64,000 bases of DNA from positions 2,852,001 to 2,916,000 of the forward strand of contig OX638377.1 of NCBI GenBank assembly GCA_951813615.1, read 5' to 3'. The notes below the pieces were generated by a model. That model had not been told where the DNA came from, ran no database searches, and saw only the letters and a list, made by a program, of their open reading frames with translations. The position numbers and the translations under genes are program-made. Below are positions 34,029-43,434 of this stretch, one piece after another. Every line of letters starts with the position of its first letter. Position 1 is the first letter of the stretch. This DNA is from an uncultured Latescibacterota bacterium. GTDB taxonomy: Bacteria; Latescibacterota; UBA2968; UBA8231.

Positions 34029-35534
34029 ATGCAACCGCGTGCTGAAAAAGTGGAGATTGACCCAGAAAAACTGCGTCGTCTCCTAGCTAGGCAAATCGAC
34101 GAACAAGAGCAAGCGCCAGCCCAACCCGAGGCGTCCTCGACTCAAGGCGAAGGTACGCAAACGGTCGAGCCCGAGGCCCTCCACTTCGACCTCAAACCGG
34201 AAGAATTAGAGACCTATCTCGATCAATACGTCATCAAGCAGCAAGAAGCCAAGGCCATTCTCGCCACCAAGATCTGCACGCACTTCAACCGCCTGAAACT
34301 ACCCTCGGAAGAAGACGAGGGGTTCGTCGGCAACATCAAGAACAACGTGCTGATGGTCGGCCCTACTGGCGTGGGCAAAACCTATCTAATCCGCCTCATC
34401 GCCCGCAAAATCGGCGTCCCTTTCGTCAAGGGCGACGCCACCAAATTCAGCGAGACCGGCTATGTCGGCGGCGATGTCGAAGACTTGGTCCGCGACCTAG
34501 TCCGCGAGGCCAACGGCGATATCGAACGCGCTCAGTGTGGCATCATCTACATCGACGAAATCGACAAAATCGCCTCCGCGCAGGGAGTACACGGCCCGGA
34601 TGTCTCGCGCTCGGGCGTCCAGCGCAACCTGCTCAAGCTGATGGAGGAAACCGACGTCGACCTCAAGGCCCCGCACGATATTGCCTCGCAGATGGAATCC
34701 GTCATCCAAATGCAACAGACGGGTAAGATCGAACGCCAAAAGGTCAACACGCGCAACATCCTCTTTATCGTTAGCGGGGCCTTTTCCGGGCTCGACGAGA
34801 TCATCGGTCGTCGACTCAACAAAGGCACCATGGGATTTCGCTCCCAAGCCGACCCGGCTCACCTCAACGCCGATCAGCTCCTGTCCCACGTGCGGGCCGA
34901 AGACCTGATCGAATACGGATTCGAGTCCGAGTTCATCGGCCGCTTGCCCGTCATCGCCGTACTGCACGGCCTCGGCCCTGAAGATCTCCTCGAAATCCTC
35001 CGCAATCCCAAAAGTAGCGTCATCCTGTCCAAAAAGCGCGACTTCCGCGCCTATGACATTGAGGTCGAATTTGCCGACGAGGCCCTAGCCCTGTTAGCCG
35101 AGCGTGCCCACGCCGAGCACATCGGTGCCCGAGGCTTGGTTAGCGCCATTGAAAAGGTACTGATTAACTACGAAAAAAAACTCCCTTCCGTCGGCGTCGA
35201 GCGCTTTATAGTCGATGCCGATACCGTACTCGATCCGGCGACCGGTCTGGAGCGCTTGCTCCAAGACACCTCGCTGCGCCGCTTTCTCGACAACTTTCAA
35301 CGCGAACACGATATCGCCTTGGAGATCACGCCGGAAGCCTCCGCGCAAATCGAGGCCCTAGCCAGCACGCGGGACATCGCTCCCGGCGAATTGTGCGAAG
35401 AAATGTTCAGCGACTACGGGCACGGCCTCAAGCTGGCAGGATTGAGCCAGTTCTGCATTGACGCCGATGTAGTCGCCAATCCCCAAGAAGCACTCAACGC
35501 GCTCGTCAAACACTACTACAATCAACGCAGCTAA
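34029..35534 (+). CDS. ClpX-like AAA+ ATPase without zinc finger, with extra C-terminal domain
   Basis: A 501-residue AAA+ unfoldase-type protein: Walker A GPTGVGKT near residue 112, pore loop GYVGGD near 144, Walker B IIYIDEIDK near 172, EFIGRLPV arginine-finger region near 300 and sensor 2 GARGL near 366. Residues 268-270 read Met-Gly-Phe at the position of the IGF loop by which ClpX docks on ClpP. The N-terminal zinc-binding domain of ClpX is replaced by a 60-residue Gln/Glu/Pro-rich region. About 95 extra residues at the C-terminus look like a second, decayed copy of the small domain. It is probably a specialised unfoldase. It converges with the sigma-54 activator gene, and their stop codons overlap by two bases. 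Confidence 0.85.
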   Translation: MQPRAEKVEIDPEKLRRLLARQIDEQEQAPAQPEASSTQGEGTQTVEPEALHFDLKPEELETYLDQYVIKQQEAKAILATKICTHFNRLKLPSEEDEGFVGNIKNNVLMVGPTGVGKTYLIRLIARKIGVPFVKGDATKFSETGYVGGDVEDLVRDLVREANGDIERAQCGIIYIDEIDKIASAQGVHGPDVSRSGVQRNLLKLMEETDVDLKAPHDIASQMESVIQMQQTGKIERQKVNTRNILFIVSGAFSGLDEIIGRRLNKGTMGFRSQADPAHLNADQLLSHVRAEDLIEYGFESEFIGRLPVIAVLHGLGPEDLLEILRNPKSSVILSKKRDFRAYDIEVEFADEALALLAERAHAEHIGARGLVSAIEKVLINYEKKLPSVGVERFIVDADTVLDPATGLERLLQDTSLRRFLDNFQREHDIALEITPEASAQIEALASTRDIAPGELCEEMFSDYGHGLKLAGLSQFCIDADVVANPQEALNALVKHYYNQRS

Positions 35535-36901
35535 ATCCCGCCGTACTGCTTCACCTTGCGATAGAGCGTACTGAGGCCGATTTGTAGAATTTCGGCCGCC
35601 CGCCGGCGGTCGTTGCCAACCGCCTTCAGTGTCTCGGCAATCGCCGTCTGCTCGATCTCGGCCATGCTCATGCCGACGCGAAAGCCCAACCCCGGAAAAA
35701 CGCGCTCTTGGCGATTTATGTAGCGCGGGATATCCCCGACCTCGAGCACTCCTTCACGGGCGCACATGACGACCATGCCCTCGATGCAGTTTTTCAATTC
35801 CCGCACATTGCCCGGCCAATCGTAATCGCGCAACACGTCTAAAGCTCGCGGCCGGATGCTTTCGATGCGCTTGTTGTTCTCGGCGGCGAACTGGCGGATA
35901 AACGCGTCGGCCAGAATGGGGATATCCTCGCGGCACTCGCGCAGTGGTGGTACTTCTATCTTGATCACGTTGAGCCGGTAGAAGAGGTCCGCCCGGAAGG
36001 TGCCCTCTTGCACCATGGCTTCTAGATCGCGGTGCGTCGCCGCGATCAAGCGCACATCGACCCGCCGGGTCTGGGTGCCGCCGATCCGCTCAAAGCAGCC
36101 ATCCTGAATCACTCTCAGCAGCTTCACTTGCGTCGGCAGAGGAATGTCTCCGACTTCGTCGAGAAACAAAGTACCCTGATCGGCCAGTTCAAAGCGGCCT
36201 TTGCGCGCTGCTCCGGCCCCGGTATAGGCTCCCTTTTCGTGGCCGAACAGCTCGTTTTCGACCAAGCTCTCCGGCAGCGCACCGCAGTTGATTTCGACGA
36301 AGGCGTTTTCCCGCCGGCGGCTCCGTTGGTGAATCGCCTTTGCTACCTCGCCTTTTCCCGTGCCGGTTTCGCCGGCGATTAGGACGCTGGTCCGCGATTG
36401 AGCTACTTGCTCGATCTGAAGGTAGATGCGCTGCCAAGGCGACGAGCGGCGGGCGATGTCGTCAAAGCGGTAGCGCTCGTCCAAGCGGCGCTGCAGGTCT
36501 GAGACTTCTCCTACTAGCTGTTGGTAGCGCAAGCCCTTTTCCAGCACTGCACCGACCTTGGCCAAATTCAGCGGCAGTAGCTGAAAGTCGTAGGCCCCTT
36601 GGCGCATCGCTTCAACCCCCAACTCAATGTCTTCGGGCCCAGCGATGGCAATCGCACAGATGGCTGGATTTCGCTTGTGGGCCAGTTGCTGGACCCGCAA
36701 CCCATCGATGCGTTTCTCTCGCAGGGCGTAGATCAGCGCGTCGACCGCATCTGCGTCCAAGATCTCGTACGCGCTCTGCCCCTCGTGCGCCCAGAGCACT
36801 TCGTACGCTCGCTGTTCTAAATAGAAAATCAGCGCCCTGGCCTGCTGGGATTCGGGCAACACGACCAAGATCCGCGGCTGGGTATCGCGCTTCTCGCTCA
36901 C
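35531..36901 (-). CDS. Sigma-54-dependent activator with a pseudo-receiver domain
   Basis: A 456-residue NtrC-type regulator. An N-terminal receiver-like domain (residues 9-125) is followed by a sigma-54 AAA+ domain with Walker A GETGTGKGE near 175, GAYTGA near 223 (the sigma-54 contact loop) and Walker B LFLDEVGD near 245. A C-terminal Fis-type helix-turn-helix ends DRRRAAEILQIGLSTLYRKVKQY. The receiver lacks the phosphate-accepting Asp (VDALIYALREKRIDG, Ala at that place) and the conserved Lys. GTG 36901 overlaps the RlmD stop (GTGA) and is preferred to the longer ORF from 36919. Its targets are unknown. Confidence 0.88.
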   Translation of the reverse strand: MSEKRDTQPRILVVLPESQQARALIFYLEQRAYEVLWAHEGQSAYEILDADAVDALIYALREKRIDGLRVQQLAHKRNPAICAIAIAGPEDIELGVEAMRQGAYDFQLLPLNLAKVGAVLEKGLRYQQLVGEVSDLQRRLDERYRFDDIARRSSPWQRIYLQIEQVAQSRTSVLIAGETGTGKGEVAKAIHQRSRRRENAFVEINCGALPESLVENELFGHEKGAYTGAGAARKGRFELADQGTLFLDEVGDIPLPTQVKLLRVIQDGCFERIGGTQTRRVDVRLIAATHRDLEAMVQEGTFRADLFYRLNVIKIEVPPLRECREDIPILADAFIRQFAAENNKRIESIRPRALDVLRDYDWPGNVRELKNCIEGMVVMCAREGVLEVGDIPRYINRQERVFPGLGFRVGMSMAEIEQTAIAETLKAVGNDRRRAAEILQIGLSTLYRKVKQYGGI

Positions 36902-38256
36902 GAGGCGACCTGCTTGCACAATTCGACGACCACCTCGCAGTGCGGCGTTTGGGGAAACATATCTACGGGTTGCACGCTGCGGACGCCGTAGCCAGCCTGG
37001 CCCAAGGTGGACAAATCGCTGGCTAGCGCGTGGACATTACAGGAGACGTAAATAATGCGCGGCGGTGCCAGCGCACACAGACCGGCCAGCGCCTTTTTGT
37101 GGATTCCAGGTCGCGGTGGATCGACGACAGCCAAGTCAAAATGCCGACCTTGTGCGGCCAAATCCCCCAGTATACCCTCGACTGCGCCGACCGTAAACTC
37201 GCAGTGTTCTATCCGATTGCGCACGGCGTTGCGCCTAGCGTCCTCCACCGCCTCAGCTACCACTTCAATGCCCAACACGAACTGGGACTGGCGCGCCAAA
37301 AGCAGGCTGATGCTGCCCGTGCCACAATACAAATCTAGTACCGCCTTTTGCGACCCGGCCGCGCGGGCGATGACCTCGTAGAGCCGCTCGGCTTGCAGTG
37401 AATTCGTCTGAAAAAAGGACTGGGGAGAAATGTCGAATTCGAGACCAGCACACGCTTCGGTGATGCGTCCGCTTCCCTTGAGTACAAACTCGCGCTCCCC
37501 GGCTGCTACTTGGGCCTTGCCGGTGTGTAAAGTGACGAGCAAAACGTCGATTTCAGGTACGGCATCCAACAGTTGCTCGGCAAGCTGTTGGACTCCCGGG
37601 TCGGGATAGGAGGCCACGACGAGATTGACCATCACTGCTCCGCTTTGCTTACCCTCGCGAATGACTAAGAAGCGCAACAGCCCTTGATGCCGCTTCAAGT
37701 CGTACGCGCTCAAGCCCAACGCTTGGCTGATGCGACGGGTCGCGCCGACGATGCGATTGGAAGTGTGCGACTGCAAGTGGCACTCTTCGACGTCGAAGAT
37801 CCAATTGAAACGCCCGCGTACGTGCAAGCCCAGTTGCAATAAGCCCGCGCGATCCGCGCCAAAGGAAAATTCCATTTTGTTGCGATAGAAAAAGGGGGTC
37901 GGGCTGGGCAAGATCGGCGCTGCGGGCGGCAGCGCCAGTCCACTGGTCGCCAATGCGCTCGCGACCATCTGCTCCTTGACGGCAAGTTGGGCTGCATAGG
38001 GCAATTCCTGCCAGCGACAGCCGCCGCAAAGTCCAAAATGGACACAGCGAGGCTCCTCGCGTTTGTAGCCCTCTGCTAAGAACTCCTCCACCTCGGCCTC
38101 GAAGCGCCCCTTGCGCTTCTTTACGACCCGGGCGGCGACCCGGTCCCCGGGAACGGACTGACGCACGACCACTTCGCGTTGCCCGACATAGGCCAGCCCA
38201 TCTCCCTTGGTGGTGAGGGCGGCGACCTCGACCTCGATGCGATCTCCTCGTTTCAC
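36898..38256 (-). CDS. rlmD: 23S rRNA (uracil-C5)-methyltransferase, RlmD/RumA type
   Basis: A 452-residue S-adenosylmethionine-dependent methyltransferase. It has an N-terminal TRAM domain (VEVAALTTKGDGLAYVG), an iron-sulfur Cys set RCVHFGLCGGCRWQ near residue 75 with a further Cys in VEECHLQS, the SAM motif VLDLYCGTGSISL near 306, and the catalytic VSCNVHALASDL near 402. RlmD and the related RlmCD and TrmA-type enzymes methylate C5 of uridine; the exact rRNA position is not certain. The GTG at 38256 with AGGAAG upstream is preferred to a TTG at 38271. It follows the ribosomal operon terminator and is coupled (GTGA) to the activator gene. Confidence 0.85.
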   Translation of the reverse strand: MKRGDRIEVEVAALTTKGDGLAYVGQREVVVRQSVPGDRVAARVVKKRKGRFEAEVEEFLAEGYKREEPRCVHFGLCGGCRWQELPYAAQLAVKEQMVASALATSGLALPPAAPILPSPTPFFYRNKMEFSFGADRAGLLQLGLHVRGRFNWIFDVEECHLQSHTSNRIVGATRRISQALGLSAYDLKRHQGLLRFLVIREGKQSGAVMVNLVVASYPDPGVQQLAEQLLDAVPEIDVLLVTLHTGKAQVAAGEREFVLKGSGRITEACAGLEFDISPQSFFQTNSLQAERLYEVIARAAGSQKAVLDLYCGTGSISLLLARQSQFVLGIEVVAEAVEDARRNAVRNRIEHCEFTVGAVEGILGDLAAQGRHFDLAVVDPPRPGIHKKALAGLCALAPPRIIYVSCNVHALASDLSTLGQAGYGVRSVQPVDMFPQTPHCEVVVELCKQVAS

Positions 38257-38280
38257 GCACTTCCTATCCAAAACGCAAAC

Positions 38281-38307
38281 GGGGCAAGATGGTCATCATC
38301 TTGCCCC
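38281..38307 (-). terminator. Terminator of the ribosomal protein operon after rplQ
   Basis: A perfect 11-bp inverted repeat (GGGGCAAGATG / CATCTTGCCCC) with a 5-base loop lies 28 bases after the rplQ stop. On the minus strand it is followed by a moderately T-rich tail (GTTTGCGTTTT). The tail is not a pure T-run, so readthrough into rlmD is possible. Confidence 0.65.
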
Positions 38308-38334
38308 GCCGCTACGTACCTTTGGACGCCCACC

Positions 38335-38757
38335 TTATTCTGCGGCCTGCGGTGCCTCTTCTGCAGCCTCGGTCTCCTGATCTTCTTCTGCAGCCACCCC
38401 AGGGCGATCCACGAGCTCGACGATGCTCATAAATGCTCCGTCGCCGCGCCGCGGTCCCAACTTGATCACGCGCGTATAGCCGCCGTTGCGGCTTTTGTAG
38501 CGCGGACCCAATTCGTCAAACAACTTGGCGACCACCTGCTTGTCGGCTATGAGGCGCAACACTTGGCGCCGGGCGTGCAAATCACCTTTCTTGGCGCAAG
38601 TCAGCACTCGCTCGGCCGTACGCTTGAGTTCCTTGGCACGCGTCTGAGTGGTGGTGACGCGCTCGTTGATAAAGAGCGAGGTCATCATGTTGGACAACAT
38701 GGCTTTGCGATGCGGAGCCGTGCGCCCCAGTTTGGCTATTTTTTTGCCGTGTCTCAT
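38335..38757 (-). CDS. rplQ: 50S ribosomal protein L17
   Basis: 140 residues against 127 in E. coli. The N-terminus [24 protein letters not shown] is typical; [21 protein letters not shown] follows near residue 33. The last 30 residues are an acidic, Ala/Glu-rich extension. It is the final gene of the alpha-operon segment, two bases after rpoA, and is followed by the operon terminator. Confidence 0.97.
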   Translation of the reverse strand: MRHGKKIAKLGRTAPHRKAMLSNMMTSLFINERVTTTQTRAKELKRTAERVLTCAKKGDLHARRQVLRLIADKQVVAKLFDELGPRYKSRNGGYTRVIKLGPRRGDGAFMSIVELVDRPGVAAEEDQETEAAEEAPQAAE

Positions 38758-38759
38758 GG

Positions 38760-39776
38760 CTATAATTCTTCCGCCAGCGAATTGTCCGCTGTTTGATCAA
38801 CCTCAATGCCGTCGTACGGAGTCAGATCCATACCCCAGCTAAGATTGTTTTCCTCGAGTATTTTCTGCAACTCGTTAAGCGATTTGCGGCCGAAGTTGCG
38901 ATACTGCAGCATCTCGGCCTCCGTGCGCGACACCAAGTCCCTGAGATGGGTGATTCCTGCGGCTTTGAGGCAGTTGGCCGAGCGCACCGTCAACTCAATT
39001 TCTTCGACGGGCATCTGCAAGAGTTGGACGATCTTCTTGGCCCCCTCGTCAACTCCCTTTTCCTCAATGCCTTCGGGCTCTTCCGTAACATCAATAAAAA
39101 GACTTAGGTGTTCGGTCAGGATCTGAGCGGCTTGGGACATGGCGTCCTCGGGATGCACGGAGCCATCAGTCCAGACTGCCATAATCAGCTTGTCGTAGTC
39201 CGTGCGCCGCCCGACGCGTGCGTTCTCAATCTCGTAGTGAACCTTGAGAACCGGCGAATAATTCGTATCGAGCGGAATAGCGCCAATGGACTGATCGGGG
39301 ATTTTGTTCTCCTCGGCAAACTGGTAACCGCGGCCGTAACCGACCATCAGTTCCATTGTCAAGGAGGCCCCTTTATCCAAGGTGGCGATGTGCAGGTCGG
39401 GGTTCATGACCTCGACGCTGGGATCTACTTCTAGATCCTTGGCCACCAAGGTACCTGCCGTCGTGCGCTCGACACGCAAAACGCGATCCTCCTCGCCACT
39501 ATAGCGGAACGCCACTTCCTTGAAGTTGCGCACGATCTCCGGCACGTCTTCGCGCACCCCGTCAATCGTGGAAAACTCGTGATGCACGCCCTCGATATTA
39601 ACTTGCTTGATCGCAGCCCCTTGGATAAAGGACAGCAATACGCGGCGCAGTGCGTGCCCCAGAGAAACGCCAAAACCGCGTTCGAGCGGCTGCACAATAA
39701 ACATGCCATATGTCTCGCTGAGGCTTTCTTTTTCGACCTCGGCCAGCCTCGGCATCTGGAGACCTTCTAATTTCAT
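38760..39776 (-). CDS. rpoA: RNA polymerase alpha subunit
   Basis: 338 residues (329 in E. coli). The N-terminal domain ([21 protein letters not shown] near residue 33) dimerises and nucleates polymerase assembly. The C-terminal domain ([19 protein letters not shown] near residue 267, then [16 protein letters not shown]) binds UP elements and activators. It follows rpsD in the standard rpsM-rpsK-rpsD-rpoA-rplQ order. Confidence 0.98.
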   Translation of the reverse strand: MKLEGLQMPRLAEVEKESLSETYGMFIVQPLERGFGVSLGHALRRVLLSFIQGAAIKQVNIEGVHHEFSTIDGVREDVPEIVRNFKEVAFRYSGEEDRVLRVERTTAGTLVAKDLEVDPSVEVMNPDLHIATLDKGASLTMELMVGYGRGYQFAEENKIPDQSIGAIPLDTNYSPVLKVHYEIENARVGRRTDYDKLIMAVWTDGSVHPEDAMSQAAQILTEHLSLFIDVTEEPEGIEEKGVDEGAKKIVQLLQMPVEEIELTVRSANCLKAAGITHLRDLVSRTEAEMLQYRNFGRKSLNELQKILEENNLSWGMDLTPYDGIEVDQTADNSLAEEL

Positions 39777-39820
39777 ACTTTAGCCTCTTACCCCTTGATT
39801 GGATTGGGCGGAGTAAAACA

Positions 39821-40447
39821 TCAGACGCGAGAATAAAACTCGATAACCAGTTGTTCTTCGGCGACCGTGGGAATATCCTCGCGGCCGGGGACCTCTGCGA
39901 CGGTCCCAGTTAGGTTGACCTTGTCTATGGCTAGCCAAGGCACGGTCTCGCGCGAGCGCCGCAGTGATTCGTGAATAGCCTCTAGCTGGCGACTGCGCTC
40001 GGCGACCTGCACCACATCGCCCATCCGGGTCAGGTAGGAAGGAATATTGACCCGTTTGCCGTTTACCACGATGTGGTTGTGGCGCACTAATTGGCGCGCG
40101 GCCTTGCGCGACGGCGCAAAACCGAGCCGATAGACGATATTGTCGAGACGGCGTTCCAACAGGCGCAACAGATTTTCACCACTGACGCCCGGCACGCGCG
40201 ATGCCTCCTTGTAATAGCTTCTGAACTGGCCTTCGCGAATTCCGTAGAGCCGCGCTAATTTCTGCTTGGCTCGCAGCTGCACGCTGTAGTCGGACTGCTT
40301 GCGCCGCAAGCCCTGGCCGTGTTGACCCGGGGCATAGCTGCGCCGCTCAAAGGAGCATTTTTCGAGGTTGCAGCGCTCGCCCTTCAGGAAGAGCTTAGCG
40401 CCTTCCCGGCGACAGAAGCGACAATTGGGACCGGTATGCCTACTCAT
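39821..40447 (-). CDS. rpsD: 30S ribosomal protein S4
   Basis: 208 residues. It is the zinc-binding form: four Cys lie in the N-terminal part (NCRFCRREG and RCNLEKC). The S4 RNA-binding domain around residue 95 has RRLDNIVYRLGFAPSRKAARQLVRH. In E. coli S4 represses its own alpha operon; whether that control exists here is not visible. Confidence 0.97.
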   Translation of the reverse strand: MSRHTGPNCRFCRREGAKLFLKGERCNLEKCSFERRSYAPGQHGQGLRRKQSDYSVQLRAKQKLARLYGIREGQFRSYYKEASRVPGVSGENLLRLLERRLDNIVYRLGFAPSRKAARQLVRHNHIVVNGKRVNIPSYLTRMGDVVQVAERSRQLEAIHESLRRSRETVPWLAIDKVNLTGTVAEVPGREDIPTVAEEQLVIEFYSRV

Positions 40448-40463
40448 AACGTAGTTAGCTCCT

Positions 40464-40850
40464 CTAAACGCGGCGGCGCTTGGGCGGCCGACAGCCGTTG
40501 TGCGGCATGGGCGTCACGTCGCGGATGGCGGAAATCTCGAGCCCGGCGTTTTGCAGAGCGCGGATGGCGGACTCACGCCCTACCCCCGGCCCCTTGACCC
40601 AGACCTCTACGCGGCGCAACCCCATATTCATGGCTTCTTGAGCGGCCTTTTCAGCGGCGAGCTGGCCGGCAAAGGGCGTAGATTTGCGACTGCCCTTGAT
40701 GCTCATTTTTCCTGGGGTCGCCCAAGAAATCACATTACCGCTAGTATCGGTAAGGGTGATGATCGTATTGTTAAACGTGGCCAGAATATGCGCCACGCCC
40801 ACAGCCTCTACCTGTTTTGCTTTCTTGCGTCTGCGTCTTTCGGGCGGCAA
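40464..40850 (-). CDS. rpsK: 30S ribosomal protein S11
   Basis: 128 residues. The conserved core [21 protein letters not shown] and the C-terminus [17 protein letters not shown] are both present. It starts with TTG (40850), with GAGGA upstream, and lies between rpsM and rpsD as usual. Confidence 0.97.
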   Translation of the reverse strand: MPPERRRRKKAKQVEAVGVAHILATFNNTIITLTDTSGNVISWATPGKMSIKGSRKSTPFAGQLAAEKAAQEAMNMGLRRVEVWVKGPGVGRESAIRALQNAGLEISAIRDVTPMPHNGCRPPKRRRV

Positions 40851-40876
40851 AGGTCAATCCTCTCAGTTTAGGTTAT

Positions 40877-41257
40877 CTACTTGACCGGGGCCTTTTTCTT
40901 ACCGGCAATGGCTCGCCGCGGCCCCTTGCGTGTGCGGGCATTGGTCTTGGTGCGCTGGCCGTTGGCCGGCAACCCGCGACGATGCCGCAAACCCCGATAG
41001 CAGCCGATGTCCATCAGCCGCTTGACATTCATGGTGGTTTCGCCGCGCAAACTACCTTCGACCTTGTGGCTGACCTCGATAATCGAGCGCAAACTGTTGA
41101 CCTGATCGTCGCTTAGCTCGTTGATGCGAGTTTGGGGCTCAATCCTCGCCTGAGCAGCGATGCGACTAGCCATCGTGCGCCCAATGCCAAAGATATAGGT
41201 CAATGCGATGGCAACCCGCTTCTCGCGAGGTAAATCTACACCTGCTATGCGCGCCAT
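40877..41257 (-). CDS. rpsM: 30S ribosomal protein S13
   Basis: 126 residues. The start at 41257 gives the universal [15 protein letters not shown]; an in-frame ORF reaches back to 41347 through rpmJ and is not real. The C-terminus [21 protein letters not shown] is typical of the tail that contacts tRNA. It follows rpmJ by 11 bases. Confidence 0.97.
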   Translation of the reverse strand: MARIAGVDLPREKRVAIALTYIFGIGRTMASRIAAQARIEPQTRINELSDDQVNSLRSIIEVSHKVEGSLRGETTMNVKRLMDIGCYRGLRHRRGLPANGQRTKTNARTRKGPRRAIAGKKKAPVK

Positions 41258-41268
41258 AGTGTTATTCC

Positions 41269-41385
41269 TCAGCCTTGTTTCTGCTTGTGGCGGGGATTGC
41301 GCTTGCATATAACGCGCACGACCCCGTTTCGACGGACGATCTTGCACTCGTTACAGCGCTTACTGACGGATGCTCTAACTTTCAC
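41269..41385 (-). CDS. rpmJ: 50S ribosomal protein L36
   Basis: A 38-residue protein that begins [15 protein letters not shown] and ends NPRHKQKQG. It is the zinc-binding form, with C11, C14, C27 and His32. It starts with GTG at 41385. It lies directly between secY and rpsM; the adk, map and infA genes often found here are absent. Confidence 0.93.
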   Translation of the reverse strand: MKVRASVSKRCNECKIVRRNGVVRVICKRNPRHKQKQG

Positions 41386-41439
41386 GGTACTCGCTCCAAA
41401 TGAGGTTGTAGTCGCATCAAACAGGATCTACCGCTCGCC

Positions 41440-42783
41440 TTAGCCTCGGCGTCCTTGGATCTTGCCCCGCTTCATAAATCCCTCGTAGTGGCGAGTCATC
41501 AGCTGGGACTCTATCTGTTGCAAGGTGTCTAATGCCACGCCGACGACGATCAAAAGCCCTGTGCCACCAAAAAATTGGGCGAACGAAGGGGCCACGTTGA
41601 ATTGCCTCGTGACGAAGAAGGGAAAAATCGCCACCATAGCGAGGGCAATAGAGCCTGGCAGAGTAATACGCGTCATAATGCCATCAATGTACTGGGCAGT
41701 CCGGGGACCGGGGCGGACGCCCGGGATAAATCCTCCGTGCTTTTTCATGTTGTCAGAGAGCTGATTGGGATCCATGACGATGGCAGTGTAAAAATAACAA
41801 AAGAAGATGATCATTAGCCCATAGACAAACCAATAAAACATGGATTCGGTCGAGAAAAACGAGCCAATCGCCAGCATGAATTCATGGCCTGGGAACATCT
41901 GCGTGATCGTGCCGGGCAGAAACATGATCGACTGGGCAAAGATGATCGGAATCACGCCCGCGGTGTTGATCCGCAGGGGAATGTGCGTGGTCTGGCCGCC
42001 GTAAACCCGCCGCCCAACGACGCGCTTGGCGTACTGCACGGGAATTTTGCGCAGGCCCTGGGTCAGCAAGATCACAAAGGCTACCACGGCGAACATGAGC
42101 GCGACGAGGAAGATCTCTTCAATGATATTCTTGCTGAAACCGCGATTGATGATAAAGAGATTGTACTCCTGATTGATCGCGTAGGGCAGCTCGGCGATGA
42201 TGCCGATGAAGATGATCAGGGAAATGCCGTTGCCAATGCCGCGCTCCGTGATCTGCTCGCCCAACCACATGATAAAGATCGTGCCGGTGGTGATCGTCAG
42301 CATAGTAGCCAGCGTAAAGCCAATGCCCGGCTCGGCAACGGCCGGCTGACCCGAGTACGGAGCCTTGATGCTGGTAATGAAGAAACTGACGCCGTAGGAT
42401 TGAGCAGCCGCTAGAAAGACCGTGCCATAGCGCGTGTACTGCGTAATTTTCTTACGCCCCTCTTCGCCTTCGCGCTGCAATTTCTGGAAGTGGGGAATAA
42501 CCGCGCCCAGCAATTGCAAGATGATCGAGGCGCTGATATAGGGCATGATACCCAAAGCGAAGATCGTCCCACGGGTAAAGGCACCGCCCACAAACATGTC
42601 GTACAACCCAAACAGGGTGTTGCCAGCGCTTTCAAAGTACTCCTTGAGCACGACCAATTCGACGCCGGGAACCGTGATCTGACCACCGATGCGATAGACG
42701 ATCAAAATCCCTAGGGTGAAGAGAATGCGACGCCGCAAATCGGGAATTTTGAAGCAGTTTTGAAAACTCTGCACCAATTGCAT
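41440..42783 (-). CDS. secY: Preprotein translocase channel subunit SecY
   Basis: 447 residues with ten membrane segments, the central pore of the Sec translocon. Diagnostic stretches are RILFTLGILIVYRIGGQITVPG at the first helix, GGAFTRGTIFALGIMPYISASII near residue 66 (plug region and helix 2), and the C-terminal MTRHYEGFMKRGKIQGRRG. ATG 42783 overlaps the rplO stop by one base (TGATG), which ties SecY production to the spc operon. Confidence 0.97.
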   Translation of the reverse strand: MQLVQSFQNCFKIPDLRRRILFTLGILIVYRIGGQITVPGVELVVLKEYFESAGNTLFGLYDMFVGGAFTRGTIFALGIMPYISASIILQLLGAVIPHFQKLQREGEEGRKKITQYTRYGTVFLAAAQSYGVSFFITSIKAPYSGQPAVAEPGIGFTLATMLTITTGTIFIMWLGEQITERGIGNGISLIIFIGIIAELPYAINQEYNLFIINRGFSKNIIEEIFLVALMFAVVAFVILLTQGLRKIPVQYAKRVVGRRVYGGQTTHIPLRINTAGVIPIIFAQSIMFLPGTITQMFPGHEFMLAIGSFFSTESMFYWFVYGLMIIFFCYFYTAIVMDPNQLSDNMKKHGGFIPGVRPGPRTAQYIDGIMTRITLPGSIALAMVAIFPFFVTRQFNVAPSFAQFFGGTGLLIVVGVALDTLQQIESQLMTRHYEGFMKRGKIQGRRG

Positions 42784-43232
42784 CAAATCACCTCGGCCTG
42801 ACCGCCCGCTTTGGTAATTTTCTCGGCTGCCGTAGCGGAAAATTTGTGCGCCTTGACCGTCAGGGGCTGACTCAACTCCCCTTCGCCTAGAACCTTCAGC
42901 AGGCCCGATGGTTTGGCGATCAAGCCGGCAGCAGCCATTTGCTCTGGCCCGACTTCCCCGCTGAGTCCCCTCGCTTCGAGATCGCGCAGATTGACGACCT
43001 GATAGACCGTTTCGAAGTTGTGATTAGAAAAACCTACCTTGGGGATGTGGCGGAACAGCGGCAGCGAACCGCCAGTGAACCCAACGCGGTTACCGCGTCT
43101 AGCACCGGACCTAGCCCGCTGACCTTTGTGACCTTTACCCGCGGTCTTGCCCGTCCCCGAACCCGGCCCTTGCCCCAACCGCTTGCGGTTCCGTTTAGAC
43201 CCCGGAGGGCATTTTATATTTTCTAGACGCAT
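42783..43232 (-). CDS. rplO: 50S ribosomal protein L15
   Basis: 149 residues. The Gly/Arg/Lys-rich N-terminus (GSKRNRKRLGQGPGSGTGKTAGKGHKG) is typical. The C-terminal half folds around KFSATAAEKITKAGGQAEV. It lies between rpmD and secY. Confidence 0.97.
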   Translation of the reverse strand: MRLENIKCPPGSKRNRKRLGQGPGSGTGKTAGKGHKGQRARSGARRGNRVGFTGGSLPLFRHIPKVGFSNHNFETVYQVVNLRDLEARGLSGEVGPEQMAAAGLIAKPSGLLKVLGEGELSQPLTVKAHKFSATAAEKITKAGGQAEVI

Positions 43233-43245
43233 GATAGGCTCTCGT

Positions 43246-43428
43246 TTATTCTTCTACTTCCTCAACTGCGACCAGATGCTTGACTTTGGCAACCATACCC
43301 CGGATCTGGGGCGTGTCGTCGTGAACGACCTGTTGATACAGGCGCTTGATTCCCAAAGCCTCAATCGTCGCCTTTTGACCTTTGGCGCGGCCGATGGCAC
43401 TGCGCCGCTGTGTAATGACCAGTTTCAT
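43246..43428 (-). CDS. rpmD: 50S ribosomal protein L30
   Basis: 60 residues, full length. The conserved stretch ITQRRSAIGRAKGQKATIEALGIKRL is present. L30 is missing in several candidate-phyla radiation lineages, so its presence argues against that group. Confidence 0.95.
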   Translation of the reverse strand: MKLVITQRRSAIGRAKGQKATIEALGIKRLYQQVVHDDTPQIRGMVAKVKHLVAVEEVEE

Positions 43429-43434
43429 TGGCTG

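Noticed and set aside
40800..41400. infA, map or adk between secY and rpsM
   Set aside because: The 182 bases between secY and rpsM hold only rpmJ; the genes must lie elsewhere.
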